A program made the position numbers and the translations under genes. DNA of 64,000 nt from CAVUNY01 sp963768585 (GTDB taxonomy: Bacteria; Chloroflexota; Anaerolineae; Anaerolineales; Anaerolineaceae), in contig CAVYIF010000015.1 of NCBI GenBank assembly GCA_963768585.1, positions 124,001-188,000 on the forward strand. Direction: 5' to 3'. The notes beneath the pieces were generated by a model, which ran no database searches, had not been told where the DNA came from, and saw only the letters and a program-made list of their open reading frames with translations. Shown in pieces: positions 23,867 to 32,760 of this stretch. How positions within the stretch are numbered: position 1 is the first letter of the stretch; each line of letters opens with the position of its first letter.

Positions 23867-26800
23867 CTATCGCGGCAGTTTGCGGAATTCCAATGGGGAC
23901 TGACCGGTGTGCTTGCGGAACACCCGGCTGAAGTAGGCCGAATCATTGAACCCCACCCGCATAGCAATTTTGGTGATTGTTTCGTCACTCACCGACAATA
24001 GTTCTTTGGCCTGCTGGATGCGAAAACGGTTCAAATAATCCCAGGGGGAAAGGGTCATTTCCTGGCGGAAGATCTGGCTCAGATAATTTTCACTCACCCC
24101 AACTACCGCAGCGATATCTTTCCGCGTGACCGGTTGGGTGTAATTCTGGTGTAAATACGCCAGCACCTGCTTTACCAGGGCGCTGGTCGGGTGAGAGAGC
24201 GGGTTGGCCGGCTCCTCGGCCTGGTCGAGCAGGGCCAGCGTCTCCCCTTCATTAAGAATCCCTTTGGTGAAAACGGTGGTATGCAAACAATCCAGGCGCT
24301 GGACATCATCGTAACTCAACAGTTTGCCGCTGATGACAATCACCGGGATGTGCTGGGTGCGCGCATCGCCCCGGATCGCTTCCAAAACCGCGAAGCCATC
24401 CATCTCGGGCATCATTAAATCCAGCAGAATGAGCCCAGGCAGCTCCTCCTTGAGAATATCGAGAGCCTGGCAGCCGTTATTGGCCACCAGGGCACGCCGC
24501 TGGGGTTGGCTGTGATGCAGCACCTTCTGGTAATATGCCCGCGCCTGCGGATCGTCATCTACGATAAGAATGGGATCATTCTGCCCGAGGACAGGTTCAA
24601 TCTGGCCAATCCATTCCTTGAGCGTGTTGGTTGAACAGGGCTTGAAGACCACATTGGTCAACCCGGTGGCATCCTGCCCATCAGCAGCGCCCTGATACAG
24701 GATCAACGGCAGGGCGGCGCAGCTCGGGTTCGTAAACAACTGCTGGATCAGTCCCCATTCTCTGACCGAGGCATGGCGCATATCCCAGGCGACCGCCGCC
24801 GGTTTGCCCTTATCCAACGCGGCAGCCAGTTCATCCCGGTTGCTGACCACCTTGGCCGTCAGATTCTGGTGAGCACAAATCTGGCGCAAATCCTGGGTTA
24901 TTTCATCGCGGCAAGATACCACCAGCATCAGCGGTTGGCCCCCGTCTTTGGGGGCTGCAATCGGCTCCTGCGATATACCCGGCAGGGGCAGGTAAACATT
25001 AAACGTACTGCCTCGTTCTACCCGGCTCTCCAGGGTAATAATGCCGCCATGAAGCGCCACCAGGTGCCGGGTAATGCTCAGCCCCAGGCCAATTCCATCG
25101 GAACGGCGTTTTTTTGCCGTGATGCCAAAAGGTTCGAAAATCTTTTCCTGCATTTCGATGGGCACGCCGGTCCCGGTATCGCTCACCCAGAGGTGCAGGT
25201 AAGGTGGTTCGACCGCCGCCCCCAGGGTAACCGAACCCTGAGCGGTAAATTTTTGGGCGTTGACCAGCAGGTTAATCAAAATCTGGCGCAGCCGGACGAC
25301 ATCTACCCAAATCACCGGCAGGCGCTCGGGCAGATCCAGCCGCCAGGTTACCTGGCTGGAGGCCGCCTGACCATGAATAAATGTCGAGAACAGATCCTCT
25401 AAAAATGACCGTGGGGCAAGCTGTTCAAAATACAGGTTCAAAGCGCCAATTTCTGCCCGCGAGAGATCCAGCAGATCGTTAATCATATACATCAGGTGCT
25501 CGCCGCTTCTGTAAATATGCTGAATGTCTTGCTGCAGGTCCTCTACCGGCGGAGCCTGGGCCTGGTCCAACTGCTTTTGGAGCGATTGGCTGAAACCCAG
25601 AATGGAATTTAACGGCGTGCGCATCTCATGGCCCACATTGGCCATCAGGCGATTTTTAAGCTGGTTGGCCTGCTCGGCCGTGGTGCGGGCCCGCAGAGCA
25701 TCCTGGTATAAATCCGCATTCTGGATCACAATGCCAATCTGGCTGGCCAACAACTTCAATCCGCCGATTTCCAGGCCAGGACGGCGAATCGGCTGTGAAG
25801 ACTGCAGGTCCAGAATACCGATCACATCCCCACCCAGTTGGATGGGCAGCAGGGCGCGCGAGCGGATCTGATCCCAATCCCGGCTCAACCGCCAGCGCCG
25901 GCTGGTCTGGGTGTCCGGTATATAGATCACCTCTTTGGTACGAAAGGCGTGGTTTAACAACCAATCCTGTTCGACCGGCATCAGCCTGGAGACTGGCGAA
26001 AGCGCCCCGCTGTAAGCCACCAGCTTCTGTTCTGCTTTCGACCAGCGCAGGATGCGCACCCATTCATAGCCGTAATACTTGCTGACCAGTTCACTGGTAA
26101 CCTCGATCATCCGCTCGCGGTCTTGCAGCGATCCGATTTGCCGGGTAATTTCCAGGCTGACCTCGAGTTGGGCCAGGCGCTCGCTCTCCTGCTCGCGGTT
26201 GTAACCGACCATGTGCGAAGGAATATCGGCGATGGCCGTCAATTTACGGGTGGCCACACTGGCCACATTCTCGCGCGTGATCAGGCGGAACTTGTGTTGA
26301 ATCAAATCCGGCTGGGGTTGGCCCAGCACTGCGCGATGAGCAATCGACACCGCCTCTGCGCCTAAATACTCGGAGGCCGTATCGATGGTCGCGGCGATTT
26401 CACCTTCCGCCACAGCCGCCAGGGCGGCCGGGTCGCCGTTAAGCCCCACTAAAATCGTATGTTTGTCAATCAACCCCCATTTGCGGCCGGCCTCACGGGC
26501 CGCTTGCAGCAGCGTATCCGACACACCAAAGATCGCATCAATCGGCTTTGGATAATCTTCCAGCGCCGAGAGCAGGGCCGGGTAAGACTGATTGTAGTTC
26601 CAGTTGGCCGGGATATGTTCGATGCTGATCCTCGGAAAAGGCTGCAGGGCATCATCAAATCCGGCTGTGCGGCTTTGTCCTTTGTTAAATGCCTTTTCCA
26701 GTCCGGCATTAATGCACAGGGCATGCCCTTTGCCTTTTAGCTTCTTAGCGATATACTCCCCGGCCATCCTCCCGCCCTCGTACAGGCTGGATACCGCGGT

Positions 26801-27136
26801 GAAAAGTGGATGGTGTAATTCCAGCTCAGACAGACTGATGACCGGCAGATTTTCATTCAACAAGGTCATGATTATGGGAAAGGCTTCAAAGTTGCAGATC
26901 AATGCATCCATGTCTTGTGCCAGAATCTGATCTACCAGGTCGTCCGAAGGGATCATGCGCAGATCGTCTTCCGTTGCCGCCGGCCGCAGAATGATTAATT
27001 CATCGCCCATTTTTTGGCTGGCATGAATGATCGCTTCCAATGCCTGAATCCAGTATGGATCGGAGGCGATGATGATCGTCCCCAGACGCGGAACGCGGGA
27101 TTTAGAATCGGGCTTGCCTTGATAATTTAAATTCAA
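23867..27136 (-). CDS. Soluble hybrid sensor: sugar-binding domain, GAF, kinase, two receivers, AraC
   Basis: A 1089-residue cytoplasmic protein without signal peptide or membrane helix. Domains in order: LacI/periplasmic-binding-like sugar domain (about 18-295), GAF (about 330-480), HisKA with H503 in GHEMRTPLNS, HATPase (N622/N626, DTGTG at 653-657, GIGLGL at 681-686), receiver 1 (735-850; D785 and K832 kept but the N-terminal acidic pair missing), receiver 2 (853-975; DDD at 860-862, D906, K958), and an AraC HTH pair (about 985-1089). All elements from ligand binding to DNA binding lie in one chain, so it may sense an imported sugar and control the adjacent opp operon. The start is TTG at 27136 with AGAGG upstream; no better start exists before residue 43. 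Confidence 0.88.
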   Translation of the reverse strand: MNLNYQGKPDSKSRVPRLGTIIIASDPYWIQALEAIIHASQKMGDELIILRPAATEDDLRMIPSDDLVDQILAQDMDALICNFEAFPIIMTLLNENLPVISLSELELHHPLFTAVSSLYEGGRMAGEYIAKKLKGKGHALCINAGLEKAFNKGQSRTAGFDDALQPFPRISIEHIPANWNYNQSYPALLSALEDYPKPIDAIFGVSDTLLQAAREAGRKWGLIDKHTILVGLNGDPAALAAVAEGEIAATIDTASEYLGAEAVSIAHRAVLGQPQPDLIQHKFRLITRENVASVATRKLTAIADIPSHMVGYNREQESERLAQLEVSLEITRQIGSLQDRERMIEVTSELVSKYYGYEWVRILRWSKAEQKLVAYSGALSPVSRLMPVEQDWLLNHAFRTKEVIYIPDTQTSRRWRLSRDWDQIRSRALLPIQLGGDVIGILDLQSSQPIRRPGLEIGGLKLLASQIGIVIQNADLYQDALRARTTAEQANQLKNRLMANVGHEMRTPLNSILGFSQSLQKQLDQAQAPPVEDLQQDIQHIYRSGEHLMYMINDLLDLSRAEIGALNLYFEQLAPRSFLEDLFSTFIHGQAASSQVTWRLDLPERLPVIWVDVVRLRQILINLLVNAQKFTAQGSVTLGAAVEPPYLHLWVSDTGTGVPIEMQEKIFEPFGITAKKRRSDGIGLGLSITRHLVALHGGIITLESRVERGSTFNVYLPLPGISQEPIAAPKDGGQPLMLVVSCRDEITQDLRQICAHQNLTAKVVSNRDELAAALDKGKPAAVAWDMRHASVREWGLIQQLFTNPSCAALPLILYQGAADGQDATGLTNVVFKPCSTNTLKEWIGQIEPVLGQNDPILIVDDDPQARAYYQKVLHHSQPQRRALVANNGCQALDILKEELPGLILLDLMMPEMDGFAVLEAIRGDARTQHIPVIVISGKLLSYDDVQRLDCLHTTVFTKGILNEGETLALLDQAEEPANPLSHPTSALVKQVLAYLHQNYTQPVTRKDIAAVVGVSENYLSQIFRQEMTLSPWDYLNRFRIQQAKELLSVSDETITKIAMRVGFNDSAYFSRVFRKHTGQSPLEFRKLPR

Positions 27137-27154
27137 TGGGCCTCTATTACCGAT

Positions 27155-27160
27155 ATTATA
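27155..27160 (-). promoter_or_regulatory. Probable -10 element of the sensor gene
   Basis: TATAAT on the minus strand, 18 bases before the TTG start of the sensor gene, in the 124-base divergent gap shared with the CYTH gene. The predicted leader is about ten bases and includes the AGAGG ribosome binding site. A -35 box is not clear. Confidence 0.5.
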
Positions 27161-27194
27161 CTCACTTTGCTCAGGGAGGCAGACACGCGCATGT

Positions 27195-27200
27195 TATACT
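27195..27200 (+). promoter_or_regulatory. Probable -10 element for the CYTH gene
   Basis: TATACT on the plus strand, roughly 60 bases before the CYTH start, in the divergent gap with the sensor gene. No -35 box is evident. An ATG lies nine bases downstream and opens a 13-codon reading frame. Confidence 0.4.
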
Positions 27201-27260
27201 GAATGGATCATGAGTGCGGTGGGGATCCAATTTTCGGAAGATCAAGCATGAGAAAGGCGC

Positions 27261-27875
27261 GTGACCGTGGCTGAGAACAATTACGAACAAGAAGCAAAAT
27301 TTTATATCGCCAATTTGCCTGCTCTGGAGAGCAAATTGAAAGCCCTGGGTGCGCCCCTCAAGCATCTCCGGGTCTTTGAAACAAATTTGAGATTCGACTT
27401 CCCCGATCGCAGGTTGACCGGCAAGCGCCAGGTTCTGCGGCTGCGCCAGGATGAACGCGCCCGGCTGACATTTAAGGGGCCGACCGATCCAACTCAGGAA
27501 ATCTCATCTCGCCAGGAAATTGAATTTGAAGTCAGCAGCTTTGACAATGCCCGCGCCTTGCTTGAAGCCCTGGGATACGAGATCAGTGTGATGTACGAGA
27601 AATACCGCGCCAGCTACGAACTGCACGGCTGCGAGATAACCCTGGATGAATTACCCTACGGCACTTTCGCGGAAATCGAAGGTCCAGACGTCGCTGCGAT
27701 TCGAGGCGTGGCAAACCTGCTGGGTCTGACGTGGGCAGCCCGATCGCGGGAAAGCTACCTGATGCTGTTCGAGCGCCTGCGCCGGGGTGGCCTGACCGCG
27801 CGCAACCTTAGTTTTGCGGAGGTCAGCGGGCCCTTCCCACCTGAAGCCCTCGGGCTGGCGGCTGCCGACAGTTAA
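27261..27875 (+). CDS. CYTH-domain protein (class IV adenylate cyclase-like)
   Basis: A 204-residue CYTH protein. The N-terminal EQEAKFYI carries the ExExK signature, followed by basic strands LRLRQDERARLTFKGP and the acidic pairs EIEFEV and FAEIEGPD that bind metal and triphosphate. The family includes CyaB adenylate cyclases and thiamine- or inorganic triphosphatases, so either cAMP formation or triphosphate hydrolysis is possible. The ending beyond residue 170 is an extension without clear homology. The start is GTG 27261 (GTG 27267 also possible), without a strong ribosome binding site. Two mini reading frames, 27210-27251 (13 codons) and 27248-27274 (8 codons), lie at its front and could affect translation. 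Confidence 0.8.
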   Translation: MTVAENNYEQEAKFYIANLPALESKLKALGAPLKHLRVFETNLRFDFPDRRLTGKRQVLRLRQDERARLTFKGPTDPTQEISSRQEIEFEVSSFDNARALLEALGYEISVMYEKYRASYELHGCEITLDELPYGTFAEIEGPDVAAIRGVANLLGLTWAARSRESYLMLFERLRRGGLTARNLSFAEVSGPFPPEALGLAAADS

Positions 27876-28184
27876 TTTTTAAAACCTGTCCGAAAATTAA
27901 TTTCCGGATGAATACTTGGGGTTCCCAGGCGAGCCTGGCAAGCGGCGATTTTATCCAAATTTCATAACCAAAAAACGAAAAAATCACCCGTTAGAAACTA
28001 GAAGTATGCATTGACTTCTGCTATCATAAAAGTTGCATTGCACATCCTGCGACCTGTTTGTGGGTTATATCATCACAGACAATGTGTACAAATTGGATGA
28101 TTTCTCTATGGTATAATGCCAGTCTGTGGATAGCGCTCATCTTATTTTTTCCACACAACCCGTTTTTAAAGAAGAGAATGAAAA
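27876..28184 (+). promoter_or_regulatory. Intergenic region with glgP promoter
   Basis: No gene is seen. A short palindrome CCAGGC-GA-GCCTGG occurs at 27925-27938. An extended -10, TGGTATAAT, lies at 28109-28117, with the predicted start of transcription near 28124 and a 60-base leader ahead of glgP. No standard -35 box is evident, as expected when TG is present upstream of the -10. Confidence 0.5.
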
Positions 28185-30359
28185 ATGCTAGATATACACC
28201 CCGATTTTCCCAACCATTTTAGCCTGCCGCGGCGCATCAGCCGCCTGGGCCAGCTCGCTTACAATTTATGGTGGGTCTGGAACCCGGAAGGTCAAATGGT
28301 GTTTTCACAGATCGATAAACCGCTGTGGGAACGCATGAACCATAATCCTGTGGCATTCCTGCATAAAGTCGACCGGCCGCGGCTGAATGCAATGACCAAC
28401 GATCGCTATTACCTTGATTTTTACGACCGGGTCATGCACAATTTTGACCAGTACCTGAAAAGCGAAAACACCTGGTTCCAGCGCACTTACCCGGATTTAA
28501 CCGGTAAAACCATTGCTTATTTCTCGTTCGAGTTTGGCTTGCACGAAGCCCTGCCGGTGTATGCCGGTGGCCTGGGCGTGCTCTCGGGCGACCATTTAAA
28601 AGGCGCCAGCGACATGGGGATGCCCCTGGTGGGTGTGGGCTTTGTTTACAACCAGGGCTATTTCTCCCAGCGCATCACCGAAGACGGCTGGCAAGAAACA
28701 CGCAACCTGATGCTCAACTTTGAGGAAATGCCGATCACTCCCCTGATTACAACCGATGGGAAACCGGCAATGATCTCGGTGGATCTGCCTGGGCGTAAGG
28801 TTTGGGCCCGCCTGTGGACGATCAATGTCGGGCGGGTTTCACTCTACCTGCTTGACACCAATGTGGACGAAAATTCCCCGGCGGACCGGCAGCTGACCGC
28901 CCGACTGTACAGCAACGACCTTGAGATTCGCATCTCGCAGGAGATCCTGTTGGGGATGGGCGGGGTACGTGCGCTGCGCCTGCTCGGTCTCCAACCGGAC
29001 ATCTGGCACATGAATGAAGGCCACAGCGCTTTCCTGGCACTGGAACGGTCGCTGGAGTACGTAGCCAATGGCGATACGTTTGAACAGGCCTCCGAAAAAG
29101 TGCGCCAGGCCAGCATCTTCACCACCCACACGCCGGTTCCGGCCGGGAACGACCAGTTCCCGCTGTGGCTGGTGGATAAATATTTTGCTCAAATCTGGCC
29201 ACAGCTCGGATTGAACCACGAACAATTTATCGACCTTGGCCGCCAAACTCAGGCCTGGGGCGATGCCTTCATCATGCCTGTGCTGGCGCTCAAACTGTCG
29301 CAGCGCAGCAACGCAGTCTCCGAACTGCACGGCCAGGTTTCTCGCAAAATGTGGAATTTTTTGTGGCCCGACCGGCGCGTGGATGACGTACCGATCATCC
29401 ACATCACCAATTCCATTCATGCCGGCACCTGGCTGGCACGCCGCATGCGCCTGCTCTTTGACCGCTACCTGGGACCGGATTGGATCCAGCGCCAGGACGA
29501 TCCTGAAATGTGGATGCAGGTGGAAAACATCCCTGACGGCGAATTATGGGCCGTGCGCAGTCATCTCAAACGCAAGCTGCTCAATTTTGCCAACGACCGC
29601 ATCCGCCAATCCTGGCTGACCGGGCAGATTCACCCGGTGCAGGTGATCGCCGGGGGTGTGATGCTGGAACCCTATTCGCTGACCATCGGTTTTGCCCGGC
29701 GCTTCGCCACCTACAAGCGCGGCAATCTGATCCTGCGGGATATCGACCGCCTGATGCGTCTGATCAACAACCCCGAAATGCCGGTTCAGATTATTTTTGC
29801 CGGCAAGGCCCACCCGGCTGACGAACCGGGCAAGTTGATCATCCAGCAGGTGTACCGGACCGTCAAAGACGCCAGAGCGGGCGGGCGGCTGGTCTTCCTC
29901 GAAGATTACGACATGAATGTGGCCCGCTACCTCGTCCAGGGCGTGGACGTATGGATGAACACTCCGCGCCGTCCCAATGAAGCCTCCGGCACAAGCGGGA
30001 TGAAGGCCGCGATTAATGGCGTGCTCAATTTCTCGGTGCTGGATGGTTGGTGGCAAGAAGGCTATAACGGACAAAACGGGTTTGCCATCGGCGATGAAGT
30101 CAATCTGCCCGACACCGACCAGCAGGATGATGCGGATGCCGAGAGCCTGTATGATACCCTCGAAAACAGCATCATCCCGCTGTATTACGCCTCGCGCACC
30201 CCAGAAGGCCTGTCGGCGGATTGGATCGTGCGGATGAAAGAGTCGATTCGCACCCTGGCGCCGCAGTTTACCATGCGCCGCATGCTGAAAGATTATATGA
30301 CGCAGCTTTACCTGCCCGCTTTACAGGAAACATCCCCCCAGGCTGAAACAACAAAGTAA
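28185..30359 (+). CDS. glgP: Alpha-glucan (glycogen) phosphorylase, GT35
   Basis: A 724-residue phosphorylase that releases glucose 1-phosphate from alpha-1,4-glucans using phosphate and pyridoxal phosphate. The PLP lysine is K607 in TSGMKAAINGVLN, the region GFARRFATYKR is the phosphate-binding part, and EGHSAFLALER and ITNSIHAGTW are typical. At 724 residues it belongs to the shorter bacterial and archaeal type that lacks the N-terminal regulatory extension of the enteric and animal enzymes. An ATG 28185 start is supported by AAGAGAATG upstream. The gene is monocistronic, with a 17-bp hairpin after its stop. Confidence 0.93.
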   Translation: MLDIHPDFPNHFSLPRRISRLGQLAYNLWWVWNPEGQMVFSQIDKPLWERMNHNPVAFLHKVDRPRLNAMTNDRYYLDFYDRVMHNFDQYLKSENTWFQRTYPDLTGKTIAYFSFEFGLHEALPVYAGGLGVLSGDHLKGASDMGMPLVGVGFVYNQGYFSQRITEDGWQETRNLMLNFEEMPITPLITTDGKPAMISVDLPGRKVWARLWTINVGRVSLYLLDTNVDENSPADRQLTARLYSNDLEIRISQEILLGMGGVRALRLLGLQPDIWHMNEGHSAFLALERSLEYVANGDTFEQASEKVRQASIFTTHTPVPAGNDQFPLWLVDKYFAQIWPQLGLNHEQFIDLGRQTQAWGDAFIMPVLALKLSQRSNAVSELHGQVSRKMWNFLWPDRRVDDVPIIHITNSIHAGTWLARRMRLLFDRYLGPDWIQRQDDPEMWMQVENIPDGELWAVRSHLKRKLLNFANDRIRQSWLTGQIHPVQVIAGGVMLEPYSLTIGFARRFATYKRGNLILRDIDRLMRLINNPEMPVQIIFAGKAHPADEPGKLIIQQVYRTVKDARAGGRLVFLEDYDMNVARYLVQGVDVWMNTPRRPNEASGTSGMKAAINGVLNFSVLDGWWQEGYNGQNGFAIGDEVNLPDTDQQDDADAESLYDTLENSIIPLYYASRTPEGLSADWIVRMKESIRTLAPQFTMRRMLKDYMTQLYLPALQETSPQAETTK

Positions 30360-30403
30360 ACCGAAAATCCCATGCAGGCAATGATCGATGGATAAATGAT
30401 GAA

Positions 30404-30445
30404 TCAAAGAGATGGAACGGTATGCATGCCGTTCCATCTCTTTGA
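30404..30445 (+). terminator. Hairpin terminator after glgP
   Basis: Perfect 17-bp inverted repeat (TCAAAGAGATGGAACGG and its complement, eight-base loop) 45 bases after the glgP stop, followed by AAATTAATTTT. The U tract is interrupted, so termination strength is uncertain. Confidence 0.65.
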
Positions 30446-30483
30446 AAATTAATTTTCGTCCCTTCTCTGAAAAGGAAATTTAA

Positions 30484-31011
30484 ATGAGTTTTGAATTGAC
30501 CCCCACGATTTTGCTGGTAGCGGTGGGTATTTTCATGCTGCGCATCGGCGACATGTCGCTGGATACAATCCGCGTGCTGTTTGTAGTTCGCGGTCGCAAA
30601 GGCCTGGCATGGGCACTCGGTTTTGGCCAATCCATGCTGTTTGTGGTGGCGATCAGCACGGTTTTAGCCAATTTAAATAATGCCGTCACCATCCTGGCCT
30701 ATGCTGCCGGTTTTGCCACAGGGAATGTGGTCGGCATGCTCATGGAAGAACGCATGGCGGTCGGTTTTATGCAGTTCACCATCATTTCCTCCAACCGGGG
30801 AGCGGTCGTGGCCCAGCAGCTGCGCCAGAACGGCTTTGCCGTCACCGAGATCCCGGCGCGCGGCCAAAACGGCACGGTGACCATGCTGCAAACCAACGTG
30901 AAACGCAAGGACACGGATAACATCGAAACGATCGTGCTCGAAGCCGACCCGGATGCCTTCGTCACCCTGGATGAAACCCGCCCGGTGCGGCGCGGCTACT
31001 GGCGCGCCTGA
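30484..31011 (+). CDS. UPF0316-type membrane protein (DUF5698/DUF2179)
   Basis: A 175-residue protein with three N-terminal membrane helices (about 8-28, 40-60, 65-85), the sequence RIGDMSLDTIRVLFVVRGRKGLAW in the first loop, and a C-terminal soluble DUF2179-like domain (about 95-170) with GFAVTEIPARGQNGTVTMLQTNVKR. This matches UPF0316 proteins of unknown function; the DUF2179 fold is suspected to bind a nucleotide or another small molecule, by analogy. ATG 30484 follows AAAGGAAA. The xylB start lies 17 bases after the stop, but the genes have no known functional link. Confidence 0.82.
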   Translation: MSFELTPTILLVAVGIFMLRIGDMSLDTIRVLFVVRGRKGLAWALGFGQSMLFVVAISTVLANLNNAVTILAYAAGFATGNVVGMLMEERMAVGFMQFTIISSNRGAVVAQQLRQNGFAVTEIPARGQNGTVTMLQTNVKRKDTDNIETIVLEADPDAFVTLDETRPVRRGYWRA

Positions 31012-31027
31012 TGCCCTGCCCTTACCC

Positions 31028-32560
31028 ATGAATTATTTTCTCGGCCTGGATATCGGCACTTCGGGTGCCAAGTGCGTGCTGATCGATGAGACGCCGCGTC
31101 TGGTTGCATCCGCCGGACATGAATACCCCATCCTTAACCCACAACCCGGCTGGGCCGAGCAGGATCCCGAAACCTGGGTCGCCGCTTCGTTCGCCGCCAT
31201 CCGCGAGGTGCTGTGTACCAGCAGGATTGATCCGCGCCTGGTAAGCGCCATCGGCCTGGCGGGACAGATGCATTCACTGGTTTGCCTGGGAGCCAGCCGC
31301 GAGGCGCTGCGCCCGGCCATCTTGTGGGCCGATACCCGTTCGGCGGACCAGGCAGCCAGGCTCACTACCCGGATTGGGCGCGAAAATCTGGCAAGCTGGG
31401 CCGGCAATCCGCTGGCAGCGGGTTTTATGCTGGCGAGCTGGGCCTGGCTGGCCGAGCACGAGCCGCATACCGCCGTCCGAACCCGTGCCCTGTGCCTGCC
31501 CAAGGATTACGTGCGCCTGCGCCTGACCGGCGAATTGGGCAGCGAACCTTCCGACGCATCCTCAACCCTGCTCTTCGACCCCCACATCCGTGCCTGGAGC
31601 GCGCCCCTGCTGGAAATTGCCGGACTGCGCCCGGACCAGATGCCCGCCCTGCACGAATTGGCGGACATCGCCGGCGGTCTGCTGCCCGGGCCGGCAGCGG
31701 AATGCGGCCTGCTCGCAGGGACGCCGGTGGTTTTCGGCGGTTCCGACCAGGCCTGCCAGGCCCTCGGCCAGGGGGTGCTGGCACCCGGCACGCTGACCGT
31801 GACCATCGGCACCGGTGGGCAGCTTTTTGCGCCGGTTTCCGGTCCGGTTCACGACCCCCAGCTGCGCCTGCACCTGTTCTGCCACGCCGCGCCCCAGGCC
31901 TGGCACCTGGAAGCCGCCATCCTCAGCGCCGGGTTAGCCTTGCGCTGGCTGCGGGATGCGGCCGCACCCGGGCGCTCGTACGGCGAACTGGCGGATGCCG
32001 CCGCCGGGGTATCTGCCGCCGCGGAAGGGCTGTTCTTCCTGCCGCACCTGTCCGGCGAACGCACCCCCTATATGGACCCAACCGCGCGCGGGGCGTTTAT
32101 CGGCCTGAGCCTCTCCCACGGCATGCCCCACCTGACACGGGCCGTGATGGAAGGCGTGGTGTTTGCCCTGCGCCAGGGGCTGGATTTGATGGAAGAACTG
32201 GGCGTCCCGGCCAGTCACGTGCTGGCTGCCGGTGGGGCGACCCGCCACCCGCTGTGGCTGGAACTGCTGGCGGATATTTTCGCCCGCCCGATCACCCCGG
32301 CCCACACCCCCGAGGCCACCGGCTTCGGCGCAGCTATGCTGGCCGGGGTTGGGGCCGGTGCCTGGTCGGATGCCGCTGCCGCCGCGCCTTACCCGCAGCG
32401 GGGCAGGCCGTCATGCCCAACCCGAGCCTGGCTGAAGCCTACCAGGCATATTTCGCGCAATATAAAAAAATCTATCCCGCGCTCGAAAAGATCGCGTAAT
32501 ATCATTCCGGCAAAAGTTCTCGATAAAAACTTTTCCATGAAATCCATCGAATTTCTGTAG
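31028..32560 (+). CDS. xylB: Xylulokinase, apparent frameshift near C-terminus
   Basis: A FGGY carbohydrate kinase. The N-terminal ATPase motif is FLGLDIGTSGAKCVLID; other markers are AIGLAGQMHSLV, ILWADTR, KDYVRLRLTGE, ATGSDQACQALGQG-like FGGSDQACQALGQG and HLSGERTPYMDP. It phosphorylates xylulose using ATP. The frame is intact to about residue 457, then a -1 change at the GGGG run 32400-32403 shifts it. The other frame resumes the normal family ending QAVMPNPSLAEAYQAYF and stops at 32499; the current frame reads a 50-residue junk tail and stops at 32560 inside a repeat element. One extra G would restore the normal 490-residue enzyme. The catalytic part is untouched. The open frame extends upstream, but ATG 31028 matches the family start. 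Confidence 0.85.
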   Translation: MNYFLGLDIGTSGAKCVLIDETPRLVASAGHEYPILNPQPGWAEQDPETWVAASFAAIREVLCTSRIDPRLVSAIGLAGQMHSLVCLGASREALRPAILWADTRSADQAARLTTRIGRENLASWAGNPLAAGFMLASWAWLAEHEPHTAVRTRALCLPKDYVRLRLTGELGSEPSDASSTLLFDPHIRAWSAPLLEIAGLRPDQMPALHELADIAGGLLPGPAAECGLLAGTPVVFGGSDQACQALGQGVLAPGTLTVTIGTGGQLFAPVSGPVHDPQLRLHLFCHAAPQAWHLEAAILSAGLALRWLRDAAAPGRSYGELADAAAGVSAAAEGLFFLPHLSGERTPYMDPTARGAFIGLSLSHGMPHLTRAVMEGVVFALRQGLDLMEELGVPASHVLAAGGATRHPLWLELLADIFARPITPAHTPEATGFGAAMLAGVGAGAWSDAAAAAPYPQRGRPSCPTRAWLKPTRHISRNIKKSIPRSKRSRNIIPAKVLDKNFSMKSIEFL

Positions 32561-32702
32561 GTTGGGTTGAGGGTGGCACATTCCCAAAATTATTCCACCT
32601 ATTCACCCGCCCGAAACCCAACGCCCACATAAGTTAGATTGTCGGGTTTCGGGGCAGCGGTGTTCATCGGAAAGACAATATCATTTGCCGCTCAACCCAC
32701 GC
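32557..32702 (+). repeat. Palindromic intergenic repeat, copy 1
   Basis: A roughly 145-base element beginning GTAGGTTGGGTTGAGGG and ending with CTCAACCCAC, giving inverted ends. Inside is a second inverted pair, CGCCCGAAACCCAAC and GTCGGGTTTCGGGGC. The first 100 bases align closely with two other copies in this window. It occupies the gap between xylB and the UroD-family gene. Confidence 0.75.
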
Positions 32703-32760
32703 CGCCGCAGGCGCACTTCGTGTCGCGCTCCCAAAAGGGAGCCAACCTGCTCCCCGAATC

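Noticed and set aside
32396..32410. Programmed ribosomal frameshift in xylB
   Set aside because: The sequence CGGGGCA has no slippery heptamer of the X XXY YYZ form and no clear downstream structure, and xylulokinases are not known to use frameshifting.
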